DNA of 5,334 nt from Ardenticatenales bacterium (GTDB lineage Bacteria; Chloroflexota; Anaerolineae; Ardenticatenales; Ardenticatenaceae), in contig JACCSL010000485.1 of assembly GCA_013812995.1 (NCBI GenBank), forward strand, positions 1 to 5,334, given 5' to 3'. The position numbers and the translations under genes were made by a program. Positions within the stretch are counted from its first letter, which is position 1. Each line of letters starts with the position of its first letter. The notes below the pieces were generated by a model, which did not search any database, was not told the DNA's origin, and saw only the letters and a list, made by a program, of their open reading frames with translations. Shown in pieces: positions 1-4,717 of the stretch.

Positions 1-183
1 GTACGTGGCTCGGTCATGAACCCCAACGATCACCCGCACGGTGGTGGTGAAGGCAAGGCCCCGATTGGTCTCGCTGGCCCGAAGACCCCTTGGGGCAAGC
101 CAGCGCTGGGTTTTAGGACTCGCCGCAATAAGAAGTCGAATAAGTTGATTGTTCGCCGCCGCTCCTCGAAGCGCCGCCGCTAA
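1..183 (+). CDS. rplB: 50S ribosomal protein L2 (uL2), C-terminal part, cut by window edge
   Basis: Partial gene: frame 1 is open from the first base to TAA at 181-183, giving the last 60 residues of L2, a family usually about 275 residues long. L2 is a 23S rRNA-binding protein of the 50S subunit needed for subunit joining and located near the peptidyl transferase centre. The visible part begins [18 protein letters not shown], the most conserved stretch of L2; the first His of DHPH corresponds to E. coli His229, implicated in peptidyl transfer. It continues with the conserved TPWGKPALG and ends with a very basic tail (IVRRR then SSKRRR), typical of the rRNA-embedded C-terminus. rpsS follows after 18 nt, the standard S10-operon order. 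The start lies upstream of the window. Identification is secure. Confidence 0.98.
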   Translation, partial: VRGSVMNPNDHPHGGGEGKAPIGLAGPKTPWGKPALGFRTRRNKKSNKLIVRRRSSKRRR

Positions 184-201
184 GAGCAAAGGAGATTCAA
201 G

Positions 202-483
202 ATGGCACGTTCCCTAAAGAAGGGGCCCTTTATCGACCCGAAGTTGCTGATAAAGGTTGAAAAGATGAATCAGAGCGGCAAGCGAGTTGTCATTAAAACT
301 TGGAGCCGTGCATCTACAGTCTTTCCGCAAATGGTGGGTCACACGATAGCGGTTCACAACGGTCGACAGCATGTTCCTGTGTATGTCACCGAGAATATGG
401 TGGGCCACAAGTTGGGTGAGTTTGCCCCGACCCGCACGTTCCGTGGACATGATGCTGGTAAGAAGACAAAGGCCCGTCGGTAA
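202..483 (+). CDS. rpsS: 30S ribosomal protein S19 (uS19)
   Basis: Complete 93-residue protein, the usual length for S19. S19 sits in the head of the 30S subunit, binds 16S rRNA together with S13 and lies near the A-site tRNA and the inter-subunit bridge. The N-terminus [10 protein letters not shown] and the family signature around residues 66-83 ([18 protein letters not shown]) are textbook, followed by a basic tail (KKTKARR). The ATG at 202 is preceded by AAAGGAG at 188-194, 7 nt upstream, and the protein starts exactly where family members do. It follows rplB by 18 nt. Unlike most junctions here, 56 nt containing a strong hairpin separate it from rplV. Confidence 0.98.
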   Translation: MARSLKKGPFIDPKLLIKVEKMNQSGKRVVIKTWSRASTVFPQMVGHTIAVHNGRQHVPVYVTENMVGHKLGEFAPTRTFRGHDAGKKTKARR

Positions 484-488
484 TAGAC

Positions 489-508
489 CCCCGAGCACAC
501 GCTCGGGG
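489..508 (+). promoter_or_regulatory. Perfect 8-bp GC-rich hairpin in the rpsS-rplV spacer
   Basis: CCCCGAGC (489-496) is the exact reverse complement of GCTCGGGG (501-508), with a four-base ACAC loop. It begins 5 nt after the rpsS stop codon. No run of T follows (the next bases are AGCTACTGGG), so it does not look like an intrinsic terminator. The rplV SD (AAGGA, 528-532) lies 19 nt further on and is not in the stem. Possible roles are an RNase processing or 3'-end stabilising site, a pause site, or a protein-binding site. The structure is seen in the sequence; the role is inference. Confidence 0.55.
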
Positions 509-539
509 AGCTACTGGGCTGAAGATTAAGGATCGGATT

Positions 540-884
540 ATGGAAACGAATCAAGCACGCGCGGTTGCTAAGTACATCAGTATGTCCTCTCAGAAGGTCC
601 GCCTCGTCATCGATGTGGTCCGTGGGATGGACGTAAATGAGGCCCTGTCCCAGCTCCGCCTCATGCCTCAGCGAGCCGCTGAGCCCGTCAGTAAGGTGAT
701 TGCTAGCGCTGCTGCCAACGCGGAAGAGAACTTGGGGCTCAGCCGAGATGATCTCTATGTTGCGATCATCACCGCGGATGAAGCACCCACACGACGCTGG
801 CGTCGATTTGGGGCTCGCGGTCGGTTCAAGCCACTCGAGCGACGCAGCAGCCATATTAGTGTCTTACTTCGCGAACGCGAGTAG
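540..884 (+). CDS. rplV: 50S ribosomal protein L22 (uL22)
   Basis: Complete 114-residue L22, close to the usual 110-115. L22 binds 23S rRNA early in 50S assembly, and its long beta-hairpin lines the polypeptide exit tunnel beside the macrolide site. Visible are the N-terminal ARAVAKYISMSSQKVRLV, the central helix with ASAAANAEENLGL (about residues 55-67), the hairpin arm from about 80 to 98 (ADEAPTRRWRRFGARGRF) and the closing strand SSHISVLL. The hairpin tip is strongly basic and carries a Trp at residue 87; this agrees with my recollection of Chloroflexota-type L22 but differs from E. coli at the Met-Lys-Arg segment linked to erythromycin resistance. ATG 540 has AAGGA at 528-532, 7 nt upstream. 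rpsC follows after 22 nt. Confidence 0.97.
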   Translation: METNQARAVAKYISMSSQKVRLVIDVVRGMDVNEALSQLRLMPQRAAEPVSKVIASAAANAEENLGLSRDDLYVAIITADEAPTRRWRRFGARGRFKPLERRSSHISVLLRERE

Positions 885-892
885 GCTGAGAT

Positions 893-900
893 AAAGGAGA
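893..900 (+). promoter_or_regulatory. Ribosome-binding site that decides the rpsC TTG start
   Basis: AAAGGAGA lies 6 nt before the TTG at 907 (7 nt counted from the GGAG core, 896-899). No ATG or GTG in the rpsC frame lies at a suitable distance, so this strong SD supports TTG as the start codon. Confidence 0.85.
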
Positions 901-906
901 ATCACC

Positions 907-1566
907 TTGGGACGCAAAGTACATCCCTATGGTTTCCGGCTAGGGGTCATTAAAGACTGGAAAGCCAAATGGTACGCAGAAGGCGAGCGCTATGCCGACC
1001 TACTGCAAGAAGATTTAGCCATTCGCAATTTTATCCGAGTTAAGATGGGTCGCGCTGGTATCAGCGATATTCAAATTGAACGGTTTCCCAAGCAGGTTGC
1101 ACTGACCATCAGCACAGCCAAGCCAGGTATCATCATTGGCCGCAAGGGTGCGAATGTGAAGGAACTCCGTGAAGAGCTGGAAGAACTCACCGGCAAGAAG
1201 ATCAAGCTCGACATCAAGGAGATCGACAACCCTGATATCGATGCTTACCTGATTGCGGAGAGCATCGCCCAGCAGATGGAGCGACGTGTGAGCCATCGCC
1301 GCGCCATGAAGCAGGCCATCCAACGCGCGATGCGTGCGGGTGCCAAGGGTGTTCGTATCTCGGTGGCGGGTCGTTTGGGCGGGGGCGATATGGCCCGCCG
1401 CGAGGATGCTCAGGAAGGGCGCGTGCCTCGGCACACCCTCCGGGCCGACATCGACTATGCCACGGCCGAGGCGACGACCACCTATTCCAAGATTGGCGTC
1501 AAGGTGTGGGTTTATAAAGGCGAGGTTTTGCCGGAAGCACCCGCAGCGTCGGCGACAACGGTCTAG
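907..1566 (+). CDS. rpsC: 30S ribosomal protein S3 (uS3), TTG start
   Basis: Complete 219-residue S3, within the usual 210-240. S3 sits at the mRNA entry of the 30S head and takes part in mRNA unwinding. The N-terminus reads [17 protein letters not shown] after the initiator. A KH type-2 RNA-binding domain follows with its GxxG loop as GRKG (residues 78-81). RRAMK at 131-135 matches the Arg/Arg/Lys helicase residues of E. coli S3. The C-terminal domain has [19 protein letters not shown] and [14 protein letters not shown], then a short Ala/Pro-rich tail. Usual GRLGGAEIA is GRLGGGDMA here, and PLHTLRADI is PRHTLRADI, both modest changes. The start codon is TTG, the only one among the genes of this window. 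Downstream, rplP starts after 31 nt. Confidence 0.97.
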   Translation: MGRKVHPYGFRLGVIKDWKAKWYAEGERYADLLQEDLAIRNFIRVKMGRAGISDIQIERFPKQVALTISTAKPGIIIGRKGANVKELREELEELTGKKIKLDIKEIDNPDIDAYLIAESIAQQMERRVSHRRAMKQAIQRAMRAGAKGVRISVAGRLGGGDMARREDAQEGRVPRHTLRADIDYATAEATTTYSKIGVKVWVYKGEVLPEAPAASATTV

Positions 1567-1569
1567 GCT

Positions 1570-1582
1570 GCAGTCTGACTGC
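1570..1582 (+). repeat. Short palindrome before the rplP ribosome-binding site
   Basis: GCAGTC T GACTGC (1570-1582) is a perfect 13-nt inverted repeat. As RNA it gives about 5 bp with a 3-nt loop, directly next to the rplP SD (GGAGGGAG, 1583-1590). It is small and may be chance; if it forms, it would sit against the SD without hiding it. Confidence 0.35.
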
Positions 1583-1597
1583 GGAGGGAGAAAAATT

Positions 1598-2026
1598 ATG
1601 TTGATGCCAAAGCGAATGAAGTATCGCAAGCAATTTCGCGGCCGCATGAAGGGTAAAGCCACACGCGGGAACCAGGTCAATTTTGGCGACTACGGTCTTC
1701 AGGCACTTGAGCCCGTATGGCTTACCAGTCGGCAGATTGAGGCCGCCCGCCGTGCCATTCAGCGCTATGTGCGCCGTACTGGTAAGCTGTGGATCCGCAT
1801 CTTCCCGGACAAGCCCGTCACTCAGCGTGCTGCTGAGACGCGCATGGGCTCTGGTAAGGGGGCTGTGGACCACTACGTGGCAGTTATCAAGCCGGGTCGC
1901 ATTCTGTTCGAGATCAACGGTGTGACAGAGGAGCAAGCCAAAGAGGCCTTCCGTCTCGCCGGACACAAGCTACCGATCAAGACTCAGGTGGTTAGCCGCA
2001 GTGAGCAGACCATCGGTGGTGAGTAG
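1598..2026 (+). CDS. rplP: 50S ribosomal protein L16 (uL16)
   Basis: Complete 142-residue L16, usual length 136-145. L16 binds 23S rRNA near the A and P sites of the 50S subunit and helps position tRNA. It starts [19 protein letters not shown], the family N-terminus. RMGSGKG (residues 82-88) is the conserved loop whose Arg is hydroxylated in E. coli. [10 protein letters not shown] (123-132) is the conserved C-terminal element. The frame is open well upstream into rpsC, but the strong SD GGAGGGAG (1583-1590), 7 nt before the ATG at 1598, and the family N-terminus fix this start rather than the internal ATG at 1604. rpmC follows at once, its SD overlapping the rplP stop codon. Confidence 0.98.
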   Translation: MLMPKRMKYRKQFRGRMKGKATRGNQVNFGDYGLQALEPVWLTSRQIEAARRAIQRYVRRTGKLWIRIFPDKPVTQRAAETRMGSGKGAVDHYVAVIKPGRILFEINGVTEEQAKEAFRLAGHKLPIKTQVVSRSEQTIGGE

Positions 2027-2029
2027 GAG
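2026..2029 (+). promoter_or_regulatory. Ribosome-binding site for rpmC, overlapping the rplP stop
   Basis: GGAG at 2026-2029 uses the last base of the rplP TAG. It is 3 nt from ATG 2033, 6 nt from GTG 2036 and 9 nt from ATG 2039. The first spacing is too short for efficient initiation, which argues against 2033. The overlap suggests rpmC translation is coupled to rplP termination. Confidence 0.6.
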
Positions 2030-2038
2030 TAAATGGTG

Positions 2039-2251
2039 ATGAAAGCGACTGAAACCCGTGAGCTAAAAGATAGCGAGATCCAGCAGAAGCTGGAAGAAGC
2101 CTACGAAGAGTTGTGGAATCTTCGCTTCAAGCACGCTACTAATCAACTCACAAATACTCGTGATATTAGACGTATCCGTAAGGATATTGCCCGCTTGAAG
2201 ACGGTACAGCGTGAGCGGGAGATTTGGGCCGCTTATGAGGCCCAGGAGTAA
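2039..2251 (+). CDS. rpmC: 50S ribosomal protein L29 (uL29)
   Basis: Complete small protein of 70 residues with this start (usual 60-72). L29 is a two-helix protein at the exit of the peptide tunnel beside L23, near the docking site of trigger factor and the signal recognition particle. [20 protein letters not shown] forms the first helix. The second carries the family signature (about residues 31-55: [20 protein letters not shown], then ARLKT). The start is ambiguous: ATG 2033, GTG 2036 and ATG 2039 are all in frame. 2039 is chosen because L29 proteins normally begin MKA and the GGAG at 2026-2029 is then 9 nt away; GTG 2036 at 6 nt is nearly as good. Its last codons contain the rpsQ SD, and the two genes are 3 nt apart. 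Confidence 0.95.
   Translation: MKATETRELKDSEIQQKLEEAYEELWNLRFKHATNQLTNTRDIRRIRKDIARLKTVQREREIWAAYEAQE
2244..2248 (+). promoter_or_regulatory. Ribosome-binding site for rpsQ inside the end of rpmC
   Basis: AGGAG at 2244-2248 lies within the last rpmC codons (Gln-Glu), 6 nt before the rpsQ ATG at 2255. Ribosomes finishing rpmC cover this site, so coupled translation is likely. Confidence 0.7.
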
Positions 2252-2254
2252 GGT

Positions 2255-2512
2255 ATGCGCGAACAACGAAAGCAACTAGATGGCGTTGTTGTCAGCGACA
2301 AGATGGACAAAACAATCGTGGTCCGGGTTGAACGTGTCACGCGCCACCCCTTGTACGGCAAAGTGCTGAAGAAGAGCAAGAAATTCCAGGCACATGACGA
2401 GAACAATGAGGCGCGTGAGGGTGACCGGGTTCGGATTCTGGAGTCTAAACCCTTTAGCAAGACGAAGAAGTGGATCCTGCTAGAGATTCTTGAGCGACCA
2501 GAAAGGGTCTAA
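2255..2512 (+). CDS. rpsQ: 30S ribosomal protein S17 (uS17)
   Basis: Complete 85-residue S17, the usual length. S17 is a primary 16S rRNA-binding protein of OB-fold type that helps nucleate folding of the 5' domain of the 30S subunit. [19 protein letters not shown] (residues 9-27) is the conserved first half and [18 protein letters not shown] (56-73) matches the family signature, with Phe where Leu/Ile/Val is more usual (KPFS rather than RPLS). ATG 2255 has AGGAG 6 nt upstream. It lies 3 nt after rpmC and 3 nt before rplN. In E. coli rpsQ is the last S10-operon gene and a promoter region separates it from rplN; that break is absent here. Confidence 0.98.
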   Translation: MREQRKQLDGVVVSDKMDKTIVVRVERVTRHPLYGKVLKKSKKFQAHDENNEAREGDRVRILESKPFSKTKKWILLEILERPERV

Positions 2513-2515
2513 ACC

Positions 2516-2884
2516 ATGATCCAGCAAGAAACTCGTTTGAAGGTGGCCGACAACTCTGGTGCCCGCGAACTCCTATGTATCAAGGTACTGGGTGGAGCCA
2601 AGCGCCGCTATGCCGGGCTCGGGGATATCATCATCTGCGCGGTCAAGGCTGCGCAGCCGAACAGCGCGGTAAAGAAGGGTGATGTGGTTCGTGCGGTTAT
2701 CGTGCGTACTAAAAAGGAGCATGGACGTCCGGATGGCTCCTATATCCGCTTCGATGAGAATGCGGCCGTGATTCTGGATAACAACAATAATCCTCGGGGA
2801 ACACGCATCTTCGGCCCTGTCGCTCGCGAGTTGCGAGATGCCGGTTTCATGAAGATTGTGTCCCTCTCGCCTGAAGTACTCTAA
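2516..2884 (+). CDS. rplN: 50S ribosomal protein L14 (uL14)
   Basis: Complete 122-residue L14, exactly the usual length. L14 binds 23S rRNA and contributes to an inter-subunit bridge; its surface is also the docking site of the silencing factor RsfS. The N-terminus [19 protein letters not shown] is canonical. [14 protein letters not shown] follows, and the family signature runs from about residue 60 to 87 ([20 protein letters not shown], then DENAAVIL). It ends with [13 protein letters not shown] and [13 protein letters not shown] 2516 is 3 nt after rpsQ; AAAGGG at 2502-2507, inside the end of rpsQ, is the likely SD at 8 nt. It is the last gene before the 229-nt gap. Confidence 0.98.
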   Translation: MIQQETRLKVADNSGARELLCIKVLGGAKRRYAGLGDIIICAVKAAQPNSAVKKGDVVRAVIVRTKKEHGRPDGSYIRFDENAAVILDNNNNPRGTRIFGPVARELRDAGFMKIVSLSPEVL

Positions 2885-2922
2885 GCCAAAAGAACATCTT
2901 AGACAGGGCATTGGGCAAAACT

Positions 2923-2944
2923 GAGGGGGCTTCTGTTTCCCCTC
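2923..2944 (+). terminator. Weak terminator-like hairpin after rplN
   Basis: GAGGGG (2923-2928) pairs with CCCCTC (2939-2944) around a 10-nt loop, and the next bases are T-rich (TCTGTTTA, 2945-2952) but interrupted. It lies 39 nt after the rplN stop. Alternatively CCCCT (2939-2943) can pair with AGGGG (2952-2956), which would break this hairpin. The stem is short and the T tract poor, so termination would be partial at best. Confidence 0.3.
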
Positions 2945-2981
2945 TCTGTTTAGGGGTCGGGTACAGAAGGTGTTGCGTACC

Positions 2982-3005
2982 AGGCTCCGCTTTTAACTGG
3001 AGCCT
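2982..3005 (+). promoter_or_regulatory. 7-bp hairpin in the rplN-rplX gap
   Basis: AGGCTCC (2982-2988) and GGAGCCT (2999-3005) are perfect reverse complements with a 10-nt loop (GCTTTTAACT). Only two T residues follow closely, so it is not a convincing terminator. It probably forms in the RNA and could be one arm of a larger fold closed by 2959-2964 with 3067-3072. Confidence 0.45.
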
Positions 3006-3043
3006 TATCTGGGCTAATCCGCAAAATTTGGCTGAAAGTGGTC

Positions 3044-3070
3044 GTACCGCCTATTGGTGGCAGTAGGTAC
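3044..3070 (+). promoter_or_regulatory. Bulged hairpin upstream of rplX
   Basis: GTACCGCC (3044-3051) pairs with GGC (3059-3061) and GGTAC (3066-3070), leaving a 4-nt bulge AGTA and a 7-nt loop. CC and then four T (3073-3076) follow. It could act as a weak terminator or pause site, or be replaced by the outer pairing of 2959-2964 with 3067-3072, which uses the same 3' arm. Confidence 0.4.
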
Positions 3071-3081
3071 CCTTTTAGTGA

Positions 3082-3117
3082 ATGAGTGCGACTGAAGAGG
3101 GCGTGGGAAGAACATGA
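3082..3117 (+). other. Possible 11-codon leader ORF overlapping the rplX start
   Basis: ATG 3082 opens a reading frame of 11 codons (MSATEEGVGRT) ending in TGA 3115-3117, which shares the ATGA tetranucleotide with the rplX start at 3114. That geometry is typical of translational coupling. However, no clear SD precedes ATG 3082, and an overlap of this kind can arise by chance, so translation is uncertain. Confidence 0.2.
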
Positions 3118-3473
3118 AAATTAAAAAGGGCGATACAGTTGAAGTGATCTCGGGTGATCACAAGGGCCAGCGAGGTGAGGTTCAGCGCGTGGTGCGCGGT
3201 CGTGTTAAATACGGTCGCAGCAAGGGTGAGCACGATCTGAATCGCGACCGCATTGTTGTCTCTGGGGTGAACATCGTCAAGAAGCATCAGAAACGCACGG
3301 GGCGCGTGAACACCCAGACGGGCATTATTGAGCGTGAGGCCCCTATTCATCACTCGAATGTCCTGGTGGTCTGTCCCAAGTGCGATCAGCCCACGCGAGT
3401 CGGGGTTGATCGCTCGTCTGGCAAAAAGGTTCGTATTTGCAAACAGTGCAGCACAGCAATCGATAAGCTGTAG
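3114..3473 (+). CDS. rplX: 50S ribosomal protein L24 (uL24) with zinc-ribbon-like C-terminus
   Basis: Complete 119-residue L24, longer than the common 101-108. L24 is an assembly-initiating 23S rRNA-binding protein near the tunnel exit. The KOW motif is at the N-terminus (MKIKKGDTVEVISGDHKGQRGEV, with a break after Gly16). GVNIVKKHQKRTG (51-63) and GIIEREAPIHHSNV (70-83) are conserved. Between the KOW motif and GVNIV there is an insert of roughly 14 residues (about 31-45, KYGRSKGEHDLNRDR) absent from common L24s. Cys 87, 90, 109 and 112 form two CxxC pairs, as in many non-proteobacterial L24s, and could bind zinc. The start is the only in-frame ATG after a TGA at 3093, but its SD is poor: GAGGG at 3097-3101 is 12 nt away. 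It is the first gene after the large gap. Confidence 0.96.
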   Translation: MKIKKGDTVEVISGDHKGQRGEVQRVVRGRVKYGRSKGEHDLNRDRIVVSGVNIVKKHQKRTGRVNTQTGIIEREAPIHHSNVLVVCPKCDQPTRVGVDRSSGKKVRICKQCSTAIDKL

Positions 3474-3488
3474 CAGGGCTGGTTCCTC

Positions 3489-3519
3489 GGGCTGTCTCTC
3501 TTAAAATGAGGCGCAGCCT
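3489..3519 (+). promoter_or_regulatory. Imperfect hairpin before rplE, at the position of the E. coli S8 mRNA site
   Basis: GGGCTG (3489-3494) pairs with CAGCCT (3514-3519, one G-U). An internal loop TCT/GCG follows, then CTC (3498-3500) with GAG (3508-3510), and a 7-nt loop TTAAAAT. A second GGGCTG copy at 3476-3481 could compete for the same partner. The hairpin ends 8 nt before the rplE SD. In E. coli the spc repressor S8 binds mRNA in the rplX-rplE region, using a helix with an internal loop that mimics its 16S site. The position fits; I cannot confirm the S8-specific core bases, so this is inference. Confidence 0.35.
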
Positions 3520-3537
3520 GGAAGGATGAGGAGAATA

Positions 3538-4095
3538 ATGGCACGACTAAAACAAGAGTACAACGAGCGTATTCAACAAACGCTTCTGAATGACCTCGGG
3601 TTGAAAAACCCGATGCAGGCCCCTCGCATGGAGAAGGTTGTGATTAATATTGGTATGGGCGAGGCTCTGACCAATGCCAATAGTATCGAGGCAGCGGCGC
3701 GGGATTTGGCGACCATCACTGGCCAGAAACCAGTGGTGACTCGCGCGAAGAAGAGCGTCGCCAACTTCCGCCTTCGCGAGGGAGTTCCCATCGGGGTGAA
3801 GGTCACCCTGCGTGGGGAAAAGATGTGGAATTTTCTGGACCGACTGATGAATGTTGCCCTGCCGCGCCAGCGTGATTTTCGTGGCATCTCCGCGGACTCC
3901 TTTGATGGGCGTGGCAACTACACCCTTGGTTTGAGCGAACAGCTTGTTTTTCCTGAGATCGATTACGACAAGATTGATCGCCTACGTGGTATGGAAATCA
4001 CGATTGTGACCACCGCCAAAACCGACGAGGAAGGACGACGTCTTCTGACGTTATTAGGTATGCCCTTCCGCTCGCGTGATGGTGGACGTCTGTAA
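3538..4095 (+). CDS. rplE: 50S ribosomal protein L5 (uL5)
   Basis: Complete 185-residue L5, usual length about 180. L5 binds 5S rRNA together with L18, builds the central protuberance and contacts P-site tRNA and S13. Conserved parts are [33 protein letters not shown] (23-43), the family signature [20 protein letters not shown] (57-76), [12 protein letters not shown] (82-93), DFRGI (113-117) and the C-terminal [21 protein letters not shown] 3538 is chosen over in-frame ATG 3526 because the family begins MARLK and the SD (GAGGAG, 3528-3533, 4 nt upstream) would lie inside the longer version. The spacing is short but usable. The stop codon TAA is shared with the start of the rpsN SD. Confidence 0.98.
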   Translation: MARLKQEYNERIQQTLLNDLGLKNPMQAPRMEKVVINIGMGEALTNANSIEAAARDLATITGQKPVVTRAKKSVANFRLREGVPIGVKVTLRGEKMWNFLDRLMNVALPRQRDFRGISADSFDGRGNYTLGLSEQLVFPEIDYDKIDRLRGMEITIVTTAKTDEEGRRLLTLLGMPFRSRDGGRL

Positions 4096-4100
4096 GGAGA
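4094..4100 (+). promoter_or_regulatory. Ribosome-binding site that decides the rpsN GTG start
   Basis: AAGGAGA at 4094-4100 overlaps the last two bases of the rplE stop codon. Its GGAG core is 6 nt before GTG 4106. An in-frame ATG at 4076 lies inside rplE with no SD of comparable quality and would add 10 residues foreign to the family. Confidence 0.8.
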
Positions 4101-4105
4101 GTGGT

Positions 4106-4288
4106 GTGGCTAAGAAATCGATGATTGCACGCGAGAAAAAACGCAAGTTCGAGGTTCGTGTGCGCAATCGCTGTCAGCGCTGTGGTCGCCCGCGTGGCTA
4201 CATGCGGCGCTTCAAGCTCTGTCGCATCTGCTTCCGGGAACTCGCCCTAAGGGGAATGATTCCGGGCGTTGTGAAGTCGAGCTGGTAA
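4106..4288 (+). CDS. rpsZ: 30S ribosomal protein S14, zinc-binding short form (uS14, type Z)
   Basis: Complete 60-residue protein, the normal length of zinc-type S14 (about 61), as against about 100 for the zinc-free E. coli form; often also named rpsN. S14 sits in the 30S head, contacting 16S rRNA, S3 and S10. After the initiator it reads [17 protein letters not shown], then two pairs of cysteines, NRCQRCG (Cys 23, 26) and LCRICF (Cys 39, 42), which hold a zinc ion. It ends [16 protein letters not shown], the canonical C-terminus. The start is GTG 4106, supported by the SD at 4094-4100. It begins 10 nt after rplE and ends 18 nt before rpsH, the normal spc order. Confidence 0.97.
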   Translation: MAKKSMIAREKKRKFEVRVRNRCQRCGRPRGYMRRFKLCRICFRELALRGMIPGVVKSSW

Positions 4289-4306
4289 GGCTAGGAGTGA
4301 GGCAAA

Positions 4307-4705
4307 ATGACTATATCTGATCCGATTGGTGATATGCTTACCCGCATCCGCAATGCGATGATGGCGAAACACGCCTATGTGCTTATGCCTTCTAGTGGCA
4401 TCAAGAAGTCCATTGCGGAGTTGTTGGGTGGTGAAGGCTATGTGGGACGCGTTGAAGAAATTCCCGGTGGCCCGCAGGCGCAGTTGAAGATTCAGCTGAA
4501 ATACGATGAAGAGCGCAAGTCTCTGATTACGAACCTGAAGCGGGTGAGTAAGCCTGGGCGGCGGATCTATAAAGGCAAGGACGAAATTCCCTGGGTGCTC
4601 AGCGGTGTGGGCGTCGCAATCCTCAGTACCTCGCAAGGTATCATGACGGATCGACAGGCGCGCCGCCAGGGCGTTGGTGGGGAAGTTCTTTGCTACGTTT
4701 GGTAA
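4307..4705 (+). CDS. rpsH: 30S ribosomal protein S8 (uS8)
   Basis: Complete 132-residue S8, the usual length. S8 is a primary binder of the 16S central domain (helix 21) and in E. coli also represses translation of the spc operon by binding its own mRNA. The N-terminus SDPIGDMLTRIRNA is canonical. LKRVSKPGRRIY (77-88) is a conserved segment, and the family signature GVAILSTSQGIMTDRQAR (102-119) and the terminal GVGGEVLCYVW are intact. ATG 4307 is preceded by AGGAG at 4293-4297, 9 nt upstream. It follows rpsN by 18 nt and precedes rplF by 12 nt. A hairpin before rplE (3489-3519) is a candidate target for it, unproven. Confidence 0.98.
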   Translation: MTISDPIGDMLTRIRNAMMAKHAYVLMPSSGIKKSIAELLGGEGYVGRVEEIPGGPQAQLKIQLKYDEERKSLITNLKRVSKPGRRIYKGKDEIPWVLSGVGVAILSTSQGIMTDRQARRQGVGGEVLCYVW

Positions 4706-4717
4706 GAGGAGTCCACG

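Larger units (their letters stand above)
2885..3113 (+). promoter_or_regulatory. 229-nt non-coding gap between rplN and rplX, possible structured leader
   Basis: No ORF of credible length lies here on either strand; the only forward ATG opens an 11-codon ORF (3082-3117). The region is dense in inverted repeats: a terminator-like hairpin (2923-2944) with a competing partner (2952-2956), a 7-bp hairpin (2982-3005), a hairpin with a bulge (3044-3070), and an outer 6-bp pairing GGGTAC 2959-2964 with GTACCC 3067-3072. A distant pair AGCCAAA 2884-2890 / TTTGGCT 3027-3033 also exists. I looked for sigma70-type promoters and found no pair of hexamers worth naming. Plausible readings are a leader controlling the downstream spc-like genes, a processing region, or an internal promoter with a weak consensus. 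The repeats are seen; function is inferred. Confidence 0.5.

Noticed and set aside
1334..1597. N-terminal extension of L16 into rpsC
   Set aside because: The frame is open but overlaps rpsC by over 200 nt. The strong SD and the MLMPKR start place the real start at 1598.
1015..1680. Long reverse-strand ORF (221 codons) opposite rpsC
   Set aside because: It lies entirely antisense to rpsC and the start of rplP, has no recognisable family, and is explained by the codon bias of the forward genes.
2960..3072. tRNA or other known small RNA gene in the gap
   Set aside because: There is no T-loop motif, acceptor stem or CCA-type end, and nothing resembling a known riboswitch core that I could recognise.
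2885..3113. Sigma70-type promoter in the rplN-rplX gap
   Set aside because: Candidate hexamer pairs such as TTGCGT or TTTAAC with 17-nt spacing have poor -10 partners. None is good enough to annotate, though a promoter cannot be excluded.
4076..4105. Ten-residue N-terminal extension of S14 from ATG 4076
   Set aside because: It would overlap the end of rplE and add residues not found in the family; GTG 4106 has a well-placed SD.
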